From positions 34,381-98,380 of the forward strand of contig NZ_JACJQG010000030.1 of assembly GCF_014696435.1 (NCBI RefSeq): a DNA stretch of 64,000 nucleotides, given 5' to 3'. Under the pieces are notes generated by a model. The model was not told where the DNA came from, did no database searches, and saw nothing but the letters and a program-made list of their open reading frames with translations. Within the stretch, counting starts at the first letter, position 1. The number at the start of each line of letters is the position of its first letter. The DNA is from Calothrix anomala FACHB-343. GTDB lineage: Bacteria > Cyanobacteriota > Cyanobacteriia > Cyanobacteriales > Nostocaceae. Below are positions 9,044-18,290 of the stretch, piece after piece. The position numbers were made by a program, and so were the translations under genes.

Positions 9044-10176
9044 TCAAACAGCAATTGCAGGCACAGCCAGACTTACATCGCCTAACCCAATGGTTGATGC
9101 CCCAACCACTTGAATATTACGTGCGGCGTTTTCGTCTCTTGGGTTAACTGACTGGCAGGAAGGACAACGCCACTGTCTGACCGACAAATCCAGGCTTTCT
9201 AAGATATGACCGCAATTTGAGCAAGTTTTACTACTGGGACACCACTGGTCGATAAAAACAACTAATTTGTTCTTCTTTTTGGCAACCCATTCTAGGTATG
9301 CCATGAACTCACCAAAAGCTAAGTCTGATATTTTTCTACCCCAAAGTCGCTGCATTCCCTTGAGGTTTAAAGTCTCAAAGCAGAGAACATCAAACTTATC
9401 AGTTAACTCATGAGCTAGTTTCCAAAACCAATCACGCCGACGATGAGAAATATCCTCATATTTGCGTACTAAATTCTTTCTTGCTCGTTCTCTATTGGAG
9501 GAACTTTTTAGTTTTTTAGACTGTTGCCTACTGGCTTTTTTGATGGCGTTTAGGGATTGCTTGAAGAATTGGGGAGACTCAATCTTAGTGCCGTCTGAGC
9601 AGGTGAGAAATGTCTTCAATCCGAAGTCAAAGCCAGCGATTTTACCCGTCTTAACTTCAACTTCTGGGTTATTCCCATCGTCAACAACCAAAACCATAAA
9701 CAATTCACCTAACGGAGTACGTTTAATGGTTAGGGTTTTGACTTTTCCCTCAATTTCTCTAGACTGACAAAATTGATAAACACGCAGGCCAATTTTTACT
9801 TGGTTCCCACCAAAGATTTATAACCTGCTTGCTTAAGGGTGAAAGATTTGTACTTCTTAACCTTTTTAAATCCTGGCGGACGAACCCCCTTCTTATTGTG
9901 TTTAAAAAATAATTGGTAGGCTTTCTCAATGCGTTGACAAATATCTTGTACCGCCTGAGAACCTACTGATTGCCAGAAAGAATTACGCTTCCTTAACTTG
10001 GCGATATGAGACTGAAGTTTTGCGCTCCGTAAATGCTTGCCAAACATCCGATAATACCGTTTATGTAGGGCAATACAATGGTTGTATATCACCCCAGCAG
10101 CGTTGATTATGCGCTTAAGGTGTCTATTCCGTTTGTGCTGATATAACTTAAACTTCAGTGTTTTCATAATATCCAT
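9044..10176 (-). pseudogene. tnpB: tnpB, RNA-guided nuclease of IS605 family, frameshifted
   Basis: The N-terminal part is encoded by 10176-9796 (ending KSLVGTK then stop) and the C-terminal part by the frame that continues to 9044. Immediately after the stop the other frame reads KIGLRVYQFCQSREIEGKVK, the normal continuation, so a one-base deletion near 9800 explains the break. RuvC residues are intact in the downstream piece: Asp in GFDFGLKT, Glu in CFETLNLKGM, Asp in PRDENAARN. The zinc ribbon is present too (CSNCG and CPSC). TnpB uses a guide RNA (omega RNA) from the element's right end to cut DNA. This copy should be inactive unless frameshifting rescues it. Confidence 0.9.
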
Positions 10177-10209
10177 GATACCATAAACGGGTAGCCGATG
10201 GATAGCGCG

Positions 10210-10347
10210 ATGAAAGAGAGATTAAGTGTACGAGTTGACCCTCAAAGGCTTGAAAAATTAAGAAGGATTGCCAAACAGAAACGCAAAACAATGACTCAAA
10301 TGATTGAAGACTGGATTGATAGACTACAGGAAGAAAAGTCGCCCTAG
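10210..10347 (+). CDS. Tiny ribbon-helix-helix protein of the IS element
   Basis: A 45-residue frame, MKERLSVRVDPQRLEKLRRI at its start and MTQMIEDWIDRLQEEK near its end. This is the classic RHH/CopG pattern: a short beta strand (RLSVRVD) then two amphipathic helices. It is divergent from tnpB with only 33 bp between the two starts, and its stop codon lies inside the left-end hairpin. By analogy with RHH proteins it probably binds DNA as a dimer, perhaps to repress tnpB or mark the element end; that role is inferred. Confidence 0.7.
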   Translation: MKERLSVRVDPQRLEKLRRIAKQKRKTMTQMIEDWIDRLQEEKSP

Positions 10348-10390
10348 AAGGGCGAGGCTTTAGACCCAGATTTTTGGTAAGTTCATATAC

Positions 10391-10466
10391 TATAGCCATC
10401 CTATTTGAGATGCAAACAAAAGGGAAAAGGAAGATAAGTATTTATAAATCATTTAGGATTGCTATA
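10391..10466. repeat. Short inverted-repeat element, TATAGCAATCCTA family
   Basis: Ends TATAGCCATCCTA (10391-10403) and TAGGATTGCTATA (10454-10466) match at 12 of 13 positions as inverted repeats around a purine-rich core. Related ends bound elements at 12128-12302 and 45014-45105. Confidence 0.65.
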
Positions 10467-10490
10467 TATTGCTGGAATTACACCCGTTAT

Positions 10491-10651
10491 GGGAGCATCC
10501 CAAATGTGCAAAAACGCCCTCACCCTATAAGGGTGGGGCTAGAAATACGAAGCCTGCCTTCGCAGGCTATCAAACTTTTAGCCTGGGAAGGCAGGCTTTG
10601 TTGGTATAGCAATACCCTAGAAGGGTATTGCGTCAAAATTGGGATGCTCCC
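10491..10651. repeat. Modular hairpin repeat element (copy 2)
   Basis: 161 bp between perfect 11-bp inverted repeats GGGAGCATCCC and GGGATGCTCCC. Inside are at least three hairpins: CTCACCCT/AGGGTGGGG, AGCCTGC/GCAGGCT, and AATACCCT/AGGGTATT. The first 43 bp are identical to 63851-63893. It ends only 8 bp from the stop codon of the DUF58 gene and could form its transcript end. Confidence 0.85.
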
Positions 10652-10658
10652 CCAGTTG

Positions 10659-11981
10659 TTAAAGCTGATTCCGCGCTTTAAGTTGTAAGTATCTTTCCAC
10701 TAATTGATCTGTAATTTGATGTGCTGGTGCGTCAAGTACCAACACACCTTTTTGTTTTAATTGGGCAAATGCAACTTGACGCTGTGCTAATAAATCTAAA
10801 GCTACCGCTCTGATATAAGCCTCTGTAACATCTTCTGTAAATGTATGCGCCCGCCGATCGACTTGCGGATCGCGCAAAGTCACGCAAAAGGGGAGATAAC
10901 GGGGTGCTAGGCGAGAAAGGGCGGCGAGGAGTTCGGTGGAGGCGGTGACATCAACTATGTCGGTAATTAATACTACTAATGCCCGCCTTGTTTGTTGTTG
11001 GACGACGCTGGTAACGGCTCCTAAATAATCAGATTCTAGTAATACTGGTTGAATTGGGGTGAGGCGGTCAATTAAGTGTGTGAGATAATTTTGACCGCGT
11101 TCTGGTGGAATCCACGTATGCATTTGGCGATCGAATACACCCACGCCAACGCGATCGCCTCGATGTAATCCCGCCAAAGCTAAAGCTAAAGTTGCATTTA
11201 ACCCCCAATCAAAGCGCTGCAAACCCTGCACTTTCGCTGTCATCAATCTTCCCCGATCCAGCAAAATCAGCAGGGTTTGTTCTTGTTCTGGTTCTAAAAC
11301 CCTAACTAAGGGGGCTGTATTTCCATAAGCGCCAACTTTGCGGGCGGTAGCTTTCCAATCAATTAAGCGTAAGTCATCACCAGTACGATAGTTACGCAGT
11401 TCGGCAAATTCTGTGCCAATTCCCATGCGCCGTTGGCGAATCGCTCCAGATGATTGCAAGGCGAGGCGAATAGAAAGCGATCGCAATCCCACTAAATCTG
11501 GATAAACTTTAACTGTCAGTTTTTGGGGAATCTGCCAATCATTCCACGCTAACCCCCATAAACCTAACTGTCTTACCTGAATATTTCCCCAGTCAAATTC
11601 TCCTCGTTGTGTGGGGTGGACGGTATAGGTTAATTCATGATTAGTGTTAGCAGCTACATTTGCTCTCAGTTTTGCTGCGGATACGCCAAAGTCTGTAGGG
11701 TAGTAATCGCAGATTTCAAGAATGGCATTAGAATTTGCAGAGGTGATATTTAGCACTACTGGGTTGTCTCGCCCAATAGATAAACGTGAGGGAATTTCCC
11801 GGTTGATTTGCACGCGATCGCGTTTTACCCGCAAACCATCCACAACCATTAATCCTAATACCAGGACATCAAATAAAAGCGCGATCGCAATACTAGTGGG
11901 AATACCCAAAACCATAGCCAAGATAGGGGCGATGGCAATTCCTATCAGCAATAATAAATAAACTCTATTGGCTGGAACCAT
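10659..11981 (-). CDS. DUF58 domain membrane protein
   Basis: 440 residues. Two N-terminal transmembrane segments (about 7-24 and 28-48) anchor a large soluble part. It contains the DUF58 signature EFAELRNYRTGDDLRLIDWK (about 191-210), then a von Willebrand A-like fold with LLILLDRGR and LVVLITDI. DUF58 proteins are usually encoded with MoxR AAA+ ATPases and are thought to act in chaperone-like or envelope-stress complexes. Here the MoxR gene with a DUF4350 partner lies about 22 kb away at 33.5-35.6 kb. Length and motifs are normal. The biochemical role is unknown for the family. Confidence 0.85.
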   Translation of the reverse strand: MVPANRVYLLLLIGIAIAPILAMVLGIPTSIAIALLFDVLVLGLMVVDGLRVKRDRVQINREIPSRLSIGRDNPVVLNITSANSNAILEICDYYPTDFGVSAAKLRANVAANTNHELTYTVHPTQRGEFDWGNIQVRQLGLWGLAWNDWQIPQKLTVKVYPDLVGLRSLSIRLALQSSGAIRQRRMGIGTEFAELRNYRTGDDLRLIDWKATARKVGAYGNTAPLVRVLEPEQEQTLLILLDRGRLMTAKVQGLQRFDWGLNATLALALAGLHRGDRVGVGVFDRQMHTWIPPERGQNYLTHLIDRLTPIQPVLLESDYLGAVTSVVQQQTRRALVVLITDIVDVTASTELLAALSRLAPRYLPFCVTLRDPQVDRRAHTFTEDVTEAYIRAVALDLLAQRQVAFAQLKQKGVLVLDAPAHQITDQLVERYLQLKARNQL

Positions 11982-12127
11982 TTTTAATTAATCAAATATA
12001 GCGATAATCATCAGCAATTTCTGGCATTTTAAGCTAAACCTAGAGATTTTGCCAGTAATTACTTCTTTAACAGCTATGGCAGATAATTTTATTAGTAATG
12101 GCGGTCAAATTATCTCATAAGCTTTAT

Positions 12128-12302
12128 AGCAATCCTATCGGAGTTGTGAAAAATTTTTTTTAATGAACCGCCCTTCGGGTTCAGCAGTTCCTCATGGGGG
12201 AAACCCCCAAGAACGGACTGCTTCACCAAGTACGCTAAGTACGCCAAGGATAAGAGAAAAAAACTGAGAGGTTGCAAATTTCACAAATAATTTAGGATTG
12301 CT
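12128..12302. repeat. Inverted-repeat element with nested palindrome
   Basis: Ends AGCAATCCTA (12128-12137) and TAGGATTGCT (12293-12302). Read on the minus strand the core says CCTTGGCGTACTTAGCGTAC ... GGCGGTTCATT, the phrase also found at 15960-16048 and 32803-32885. Between its two parts sits a GC-rich palindromic insert (about 12171-12229, with nested GGGGGaaaCCCCC). The rest of the 11982-12761 spacer is AT-rich upstream sequence of the GH2 gene without recognisable signals. Confidence 0.65.
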
Positions 12303-12761
12303 TTAACATTAAAATAATTAATATAGAACTTAAATTTCGAGATTCATTTTCTACTGTAGAGTTCGTTATTAATCCCCAAAATCGTGATGAATGGTGTGAC
12401 ATGCTGTCGCTGACACAGCCTAACATCTAAGATTAAAATTATTAATCTAGGGCTATGATTTCGGTATAAGGTAGTAAAAAATTTATTTCCAATTTAGTCA
12501 AAAATAATTATTAACTTTTGTCTCGAATATGCCATAATGTCACGAGTCAAAAGGTAGTACCTAATTAAATACCCCTAAGTCAAATAGGGGTAAATTACTA
12601 ATTTTCTGATAAGCAAGCTCGACAATTAGTTTCCCTATCTTAAAGCAGAGCCTGGTTAGCAGATAGTAAATATTTTTAGGTATTTATATAGTTTTGACTC
12701 TAGAAATATTGACCAAAAGCCAAGTTTTTTAAACTCTTTTACAAAGCAAATTTAGGAATAT

Positions 12762-14651
12762 ATGATGATGAATTTGTTGGAGTTGGCGAATAATCCTGTG
12801 GATTTAAAATCTCATGCAGTTACTCAGCCAAGTTTAGAGTTAATTGATATAGCTTATCCGCGTCCCCAATTGCAGCGCCTTTCTACTACCGATGCAACGC
12901 GATCGCCTTGGCAAAATCTCAACGGTCAGTGGAAGTTCGCATTTGATGACCAAGGCAAATGCGCTCAACCAAGTGACCTCAAGCAATGGACACATGATAT
13001 ACAAGTTCCCTTTGCTCCTGAATCTATCAAAAGTGGGATTGGCGATACAGGATTTCATGCTAACTGCTGGTATGAGAGAGAATTTACCACTCCCGAAGGT
13101 GAGGGTAGGTTATTACTGCACTTTGGCGCTGTAGATTATCGCGCTCGTGTTTGGGTGAACGATCGATATATTGGTGAGCATGAAGGCGGACACACCAATT
13201 TCACAATGGATATTACTGCTGCTTTAAATGACAGTGGCATCACAAAAGTTACAGTCTGGGCGCAGGACGATCCGCAAGACTTAGCCAAGCCGCGCGGAAA
13301 GCAGGATTGGCAACTAGAACCCCACAGTATTTGGTATCCGCGTACAAGTGGAATTTGGCAGACAGTTTGGGTAGAACGTGTGGGCGCGACTTATATCGAT
13401 CACATCCGTTGGACTCCTGACTTTGAACGCTGGGAAATTGGTTGTTATGCGGCGCTGGCAGGGGATACACCCGCAGCTGGCGTACAAATGAAGATGAAAT
13501 TAACTGTAGGCGATCGCATTCTGGCTAATGATATTTATGAAGTATTCAATGGCGAGATTAACCGCCGCATTTCCCTATCAGACCCAGGTATCGATGACTA
13601 CCGCAATGAATTGTTATGGAGTCCGGAAAAACCGACGTTAATCAAGGCAGAGATTGATTTATCCCATAACGGACAATTATTAGATAAAGTCATATCTTAT
13701 ACAGCCTTGCGGACTGTCAGTATTCAGCGCGATCGCTTTATGCTCAATGGTCGCCCCTACTATTTGCGCTTAGTGCTAGACCAAGGTTACTGGGCTGATA
13801 GTCTGATGACTGCACCCGATGATTTAGCATTGCGGCGAGATGTGGAACTAGCCAAAGCGATGGGTTTCAACGGAGTTCGCAAGCACCAAAAAATAGAAGA
13901 CCCGCGATTTTTATATTGGGCAGATGTGTTGGGATTGCTAGTATGGGAGGAGATGCCAAGCGCTTATCGCTTCTCCCCCAGAGCAGTGGAACGCATGACT
14001 CATGAGTGGACAGAAGTTATTAAGCGTGATGCCAATCACCCCTGTATTGTTGCTTGGGTACCATTTAATGAGTCTTGGGGGGTGCCAAATTTAGTTGAGA
14101 CACAAGCTCACCGGAACTATGTTTTGGCTATGTATCACTTAACCAAGACCCTCGATCCGACTCGTCCGGTGATTGGTAATGATGGTTGGGAAAGTACAGA
14201 TACGGATATTCTCGCCATTCATGATTACGATACAAATCCCCAGCATTTAGCTCGTAGGTACGGGCCAGAAGTCCAGCTATCAGATTTATTTAATCGCCAA
14301 CGTCCCGGAGGCAGAATCCTCACACTGGATAACTACCCACATCAGGGACAGCCAGTCATGTTGACCGAGTTTGGCGGTATAGCCTACGCGCCAGAAGAAC
14401 AGCCTGATGCTAACAAAGCTTGGGGATATGAGCGCTGCTGGAATCTCTCAGAGTTAGAAATCAAATACACTGCTCTGTTAGAAAGTGTGAATCACATCGA
14501 TATGTTTAGCGGTTTCTGCTATACACAATTTGCCGATACCTTCCAAGAAGCTAACGGGTTATTGTACAGCGATCGCACGCCGAAAATTCCCCTGGAGAAG
14601 ATACGCGCAGCCACCCTTTCTGGAGGTTTATGTACTCCCACAAGTTGTTAA
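12762..14651 (+). CDS. GH2 family glycoside hydrolase (beta-galactosidase/glucuronidase-like)
   Basis: 629 residues without signal peptide, so cytoplasmic. The order is typical of GH2: N-terminal jelly-roll sugar-binding domain (about 40-210, GEGRLLLHFGAVDYRARVWV), immunoglobulin-like domain, then a TIM barrel. The acid/base Glu437 lies in VPFNESWG and the nucleophile Glu536 in LTEFGG. It is shorter than E. coli LacZ and lacks its C-terminal domains. GH2 covers beta-galactosidases, glucuronidases and mannosidases; the 22-bp overlap with galT downstream argues that it releases galactose. That substrate assignment is inferred from context. Confidence 0.85.
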   Translation: MMMNLLELANNPVDLKSHAVTQPSLELIDIAYPRPQLQRLSTTDATRSPWQNLNGQWKFAFDDQGKCAQPSDLKQWTHDIQVPFAPESIKSGIGDTGFHANCWYEREFTTPEGEGRLLLHFGAVDYRARVWVNDRYIGEHEGGHTNFTMDITAALNDSGITKVTVWAQDDPQDLAKPRGKQDWQLEPHSIWYPRTSGIWQTVWVERVGATYIDHIRWTPDFERWEIGCYAALAGDTPAAGVQMKMKLTVGDRILANDIYEVFNGEINRRISLSDPGIDDYRNELLWSPEKPTLIKAEIDLSHNGQLLDKVISYTALRTVSIQRDRFMLNGRPYYLRLVLDQGYWADSLMTAPDDLALRRDVELAKAMGFNGVRKHQKIEDPRFLYWADVLGLLVWEEMPSAYRFSPRAVERMTHEWTEVIKRDANHPCIVAWVPFNESWGVPNLVETQAHRNYVLAMYHLTKTLDPTRPVIGNDGWESTDTDILAIHDYDTNPQHLARRYGPEVQLSDLFNRQRPGGRILTLDNYPHQGQPVMLTEFGGIAYAPEEQPDANKAWGYERCWNLSELEIKYTALLESVNHIDMFSGFCYTQFADTFQEANGLLYSDRTPKIPLEKIRAATLSGGLCTPTSC

Positions 14652-15730
14652 AGCCAGATGGACGCCAACTGACTTTATATAGTCGCTATCCAATTTCCCC
14701 AGATATTACAGCTACTAGCCCCAGTAATGAGCCAGTGCAAGCCAATCCCCACCTGCGCTGGCACCCCTTACGGGGGGAATGGGTAGCTTACGCCAGTCAC
14801 CGTCAAGGGCGGACTTTTATGCCGCCGCCAGAATATAACCCCCTCGCACCCACCAGTAACCGAGAGTTTCCCACAGAACTACCCCCAGGGAAATATGATA
14901 TTGCTGTGTTTGATAACCGCTTTCCTTCAATGGCACTCACGGCACATAATCCACCAGCGAGTATTGTGGAAACCTTACCTGCTAATGGTGCTTGCGAGGT
15001 AGTGGTTTTTACTCAAGACCCCCATGCTTCCCTCAGTTCCTTGGAATTAGCCCACCTAGAATTGCTGTTACAAGTTTGGGGCGATCGCGATCGCGAACTC
15101 GGCGCAAATCCCCAAATTCAGTATGTTTTGCCCTTTGAAAATAAAGGTGTTGAGGTAGGGGTAACTTTACACCATCCCCACGGGCAAATTTATGCATATC
15201 CGTTTATACCACCAGTTCCCGCCAGAATCTTGGAAATGCAACGGCAATTTTATCAAGAACAGCAACGGGGTTTGTTAGCGGATTTAATTCAAAAAGAGAT
15301 AGCCGATAACCAGCGTATTCTATATCAAGATGAAGATGCGATCGCCTTCGTCCCCGTCTGTGCGCGTTATCCCTACGAAGTATGGATTGCGCCTAAACAA
15401 CCAGTTCCTAACTTTCAAGACTTGAGTGCAAAGCAACGTCAGGGATTAGCCAAAGCATTAAAAACCGTCACTCTTAAATATGATGGTTTGTGGAATCGCC
15501 CATTTCCCTATCTCATGGCTTGGTTCGGCGCGCCAACCGACGGTAAACCCCATCCAGAAGCCCATTTACACGCCCAGTTTTATCCACCCTATCGCACCAG
15601 CGACAGACTCAAGTATTTAGCAGGAACCGAACTCGCCGCCGGTATGTTTGCTAATGACGCCTTACCAGAGGAGAAAGCCAAAGAGTTACAGGCGATCGCT
15701 GTGAATCTACAAATGCCAATTTCCGCATAA
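14630..15730 (+). CDS. galT: Galactose-1-phosphate uridylyltransferase
   Basis: 366 residues. Exchanges UMP between UDP-glucose and galactose 1-phosphate (Leloir pathway). The HIT-superfamily active site HPHGQ is at 182-186 with nucleophilic His184. Other family landmarks are NPHLRWHPLRGEWV near the start and PEAHLHAQFYPPYR near the end. The start overlaps the GH2 gene by 22 bp, and a GGAGG site lies just before the ATG, inside GH2 codons, which suggests translational coupling. galK and galE are elsewhere in this window, not in this operon. Confidence 0.95.
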   Translation: MYSHKLLKPDGRQLTLYSRYPISPDITATSPSNEPVQANPHLRWHPLRGEWVAYASHRQGRTFMPPPEYNPLAPTSNREFPTELPPGKYDIAVFDNRFPSMALTAHNPPASIVETLPANGACEVVVFTQDPHASLSSLELAHLELLLQVWGDRDRELGANPQIQYVLPFENKGVEVGVTLHHPHGQIYAYPFIPPVPARILEMQRQFYQEQQRGLLADLIQKEIADNQRILYQDEDAIAFVPVCARYPYEVWIAPKQPVPNFQDLSAKQRQGLAKALKTVTLKYDGLWNRPFPYLMAWFGAPTDGKPHPEAHLHAQFYPPYRTSDRLKYLAGTELAAGMFANDALPEEKAKELQAIAVNLQMPISA

Positions 15731-15753
15731 AGTGAAAATTGGGAAATTACAAC

Positions 15754-15779
15754 CAGCGCATCTTCTAAAAGATGCGCTG
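15754..15779 (+). terminator. Hairpin after galT, possible terminator
   Basis: Perfect 11-bp stem CAGCGCATCTT / AAGATGCGCTG with a 4-nt loop, 24 bp after the galT stop. It is followed by ATTAAACC and lacks a run of T, so termination efficiency is uncertain. Confidence 0.55.
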
Positions 15780-15924
15780 ATTAAACCTTTGAGAAAACTC
15801 ATATTTTAATACCAATTGATTTCTGAAAAATTTAAGTATATGTATTAGACTGACAAGCATAAAAAGTTGCAATAAATCTCTTCTTTTTTCTCTGCTTCCT
15901 CTGCGCCTCTGCGGTTTATTAATA

Positions 15925-16060
15925 AATCCTAAATCATTTGTGAAATTTACTAATTCTCAATTTTTTCTCTTATCCTTGGCGTACTTGGCGTCTTCTCTGC
16001 GAGACGCTGCGCGTTGGCGGAAGCCTCTCGCAGAGAAGGCGGTTCATTAAAAAATTAAAT
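15925..16060. repeat. Decayed repeat with nested 47-bp palindrome
   Basis: The phrase CCTTGGCGTACTTGGCGT (to about 15991) continues as GGCGGTTCATT only after an insert (15992-16038) with a 12-bp stem CTTCTCTGCGAG / CTCGCAGAGAAG. The outer element is the same family as 12128-12302, in the opposite orientation; the insert sequence is different. Confidence 0.65.
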
Positions 16061-16083
16061 CTTTAATTATTACGCAATAATTC

Positions 16084-17550
16084 ATGGAACTGCACCCAGA
16101 AGATACCATTTTAATAGAAGTAACCTCTTTTCCTCCTATTCCGATTCAAGAAATACCAGAAGATAGAGCGTTAACAGAAACGGTAATTTCTCCGACGCCA
16201 AAACAATTTTTAAAATTTATTTCTAAACCCGAAATTCGCATCAGTTTGCGGGCGTTAACTTGTGAAAGCATCTTCGCTAGTATTTTTTATAGTATTATCG
16301 GCGGCGCATTGTTGAGTAATTTCTTACTAGAGTTAGGTGCAGGCCCTGTAGAAATTGGTCTGGTAGCAGCTATTCCGCAAATGGTGAATCTGCTGCAACC
16401 AATAGGAGCATATTTGATTAATCGAAGTCAAAGCTTTCGCTGGTATTTTGTCAGCATATTTCTCCCAGCCCGGATGTTGTGGTTGATTCTTGTACCAGCG
16501 ATTTGGTTAGTTAATTCATCTTGGCTTGCTGGCTATCAAGTAGTCCAGTTAACATTAGGAATTCTGTTAGTAGCTAATATTATCGAAGCTTTTGGTCGTG
16601 CGCCTTGGCTTGGTTGGTCGGCTGTATTAGTACCGCAGCGATTGCGGGGGAGATATTTCGGTTTTCGCAATAGTATTCTTGGTTTAATCAACTTTTTTGC
16701 TGTACCACTGCTAGGATTGGCGGTATCTGCTTGGCCTGGGGGAACCCTTCAAGGTTACAGCGTAATTTTAATTTTAGGAATCATCCTTGGAGTCACAAGT
16801 ATAATTTGTCAAACTTGGATGAAAGATGTAAATCCACAACTTTTAAAAGTTGCACATTCAGACATATCTGAACCACAGCCGCAAGGGATAAATTTTAGTT
16901 TTCTCCAAGATGGTAATTTTTTGAAATTTGTATTTTATCTGAGCATTTGGTGTTTTTCTGTTAATATCAGCGCCCCCTTCTTTAACCTCTATTTGCTCGA
17001 TGATTTAGATATAGATATTAGTGTAGTTACTATTTATAACGGTCTGGGAACTGCGGCGAATATGTTAATGCTGCTGTTGTGGGGAAAGCTAGCTGACCGA
17101 GTAGGGAATCGTCCATTATTGCTATTAGTAGGAGTTTTGGTAGCGGTGACACCTCTACTATGGTTATTTGTCAGCAGTAATGAAATTTCCTTTTGGGTAT
17201 GGTTACCCTTTTTGCATATGCTAGCTGGAGGAACATGGGCTGCAATTGACCTCTGTACTAACAATTTGATGATGGGGATAGCGCCGTTGCGTCATCAGTC
17301 GAATTATTTTGCGATCGCAGGTGCAATTGCTGGAATTACTGGCGCGATGGGTACGACTTGCGGTAGTTTTCTCGCCAGTATACCTGTAGCTGGGGGATTG
17401 CTGGGATTGTTTGTAGTTTCTGGCTTATTGCGCATGATTGCACTTCTACCTTTGCTTTTTGTGCAAGAACAGCGTTCTACACCATTAAGTCAGATCCTGC
17501 GAGTTCTATTCCCAATTAAGCAAAGAATAGATTTAATTGAAGCAGAGTAA
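16084..17550 (+). CDS. Major facilitator superfamily transporter
   Basis: 488 residues with about 50 polar N-terminal residues followed by 11-12 hydrophobic segments in two halves, joined by a polar loop around residues 245-275. The inter-helix motif LADRVGNRP (about 336-344) in the second half matches the conserved MFS loop 8-9 signature; RLRGRYFGFRN lies in the first half. It is a plasma-membrane secondary transporter of unknown substrate. It stands alone, downstream of the galT operon behind repeat sequence, so a sugar role is possible but unsupported. Confidence 0.85.
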   Translation: MELHPEDTILIEVTSFPPIPIQEIPEDRALTETVISPTPKQFLKFISKPEIRISLRALTCESIFASIFYSIIGGALLSNFLLELGAGPVEIGLVAAIPQMVNLLQPIGAYLINRSQSFRWYFVSIFLPARMLWLILVPAIWLVNSSWLAGYQVVQLTLGILLVANIIEAFGRAPWLGWSAVLVPQRLRGRYFGFRNSILGLINFFAVPLLGLAVSAWPGGTLQGYSVILILGIILGVTSIICQTWMKDVNPQLLKVAHSDISEPQPQGINFSFLQDGNFLKFVFYLSIWCFSVNISAPFFNLYLLDDLDIDISVVTIYNGLGTAANMLMLLLWGKLADRVGNRPLLLLVGVLVAVTPLLWLFVSSNEISFWVWLPFLHMLAGGTWAAIDLCTNNLMMGIAPLRHQSNYFAIAGAIAGITGAMGTTCGSFLASIPVAGGLLGLFVVSGLLRMIALLPLLFVQEQRSTPLSQILRVLFPIKQRIDLIEAE

Positions 17551-17573
17551 AGAATTATAAGTAAAAAATATAA

Positions 17574-17817
17574 CTATAGGATTCATTTTTGATTTTTGAA
17601 GAAATACGTAGGGGAGCCAGTCGCATGGGCGGGTTTCCCACGCCAGTCCGCACAACGGGGGGAACCCCCGCAAGCGGCTGGCTCGACTTGAGCGAACTGG
17701 CGTTGTGTTGTCGCGCAGCGCAACGCACCAACTCCCATAATACGGTGCGTTACACTTCGTGATAACGCACCCTACATATACTTAGATTTTTTCAGAAATC
17801 AAATCGGATTCCTATAG
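17574..17817. mobile_element. MITE-like element with GC-rich core
   Basis: About 244 bp bounded by an imperfect ~30-bp inverted repeat (CTATAGGATTCATTTTTGAT versus the complement CTATAGGAATCCGATTTGAT). The core is GC-rich and holds nested palindromes, including TGCGTTA..TAACGCACCCTAC, which also forms the ends of the repeat at 26045-26129. No coding capacity. The rest of 17818-18290 holds scattered HIP1 sites and the promoter side of the pentapeptide-repeat gene. Confidence 0.75.
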
Positions 17818-18290
17818 TTGAAGTAAAATTACAAGAAGGTTAAAAATCTTTGCATATACAAAGATTTACCTATTTAGCCTAAATTAACCCCAATTAACTG
17901 AATAAGTTAACAACGCCAACAGACTTAATTTGCGTATAATCCGCATTTGCTTACGTATAAATACTGATGTAAATACGTATATAAGCTGTTGATAATAAAT
18001 CTTGGTTATTGTTAATGCAGAACTCCCTGATAACAAGTAATTTTTGACTATTAGGTAAGTTTTTCACATCTGAGGTCGAAAATATGCGGAGCGATCGCTT
18101 CTCATATCGTCCAGCTTTGGTATGCGATCGCCTGGTATCAAAAGCCAAAATAGTCGCAAGATATGGGTATTGAGGAGAACGATTTAACTTTTATTGTCAG
18201 TTCCCAAACCTATCCGACGATTGGCGTTAACCCTCTTCTGCAAAAGTTCACTGACACAATCACCACAAAACCTTAATTCTCAAATCTAAT

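Larger units (their letters stand above)
9008..10376 (-). mobile_element. IS200/IS605-type insertion element (tnpB only)
   Basis: Holds a frameshifted tnpB on the minus strand and a short divergent RHH gene. The right end has the small hairpin CACCCT-tga-AGGGTG (9017-9031); the left end has TCGCCCT-aga-AGGGCGA (10339-10355), as expected for elements moved as single strands by hairpin-end recognition. No tnpA (Y1 transposase) is present, so it would need a transposase supplied in trans. The right boundary touches the cphA2 stop codon. Exact ends are approximate. Confidence 0.8.

Noticed and set aside
17951-18148. Minus-strand 65-codon frame in the spacer before the pentapeptide-repeat gene
   Set aside because: It is built partly of HIP1-rich spacer, has no ribosome site and no recognisable pattern.
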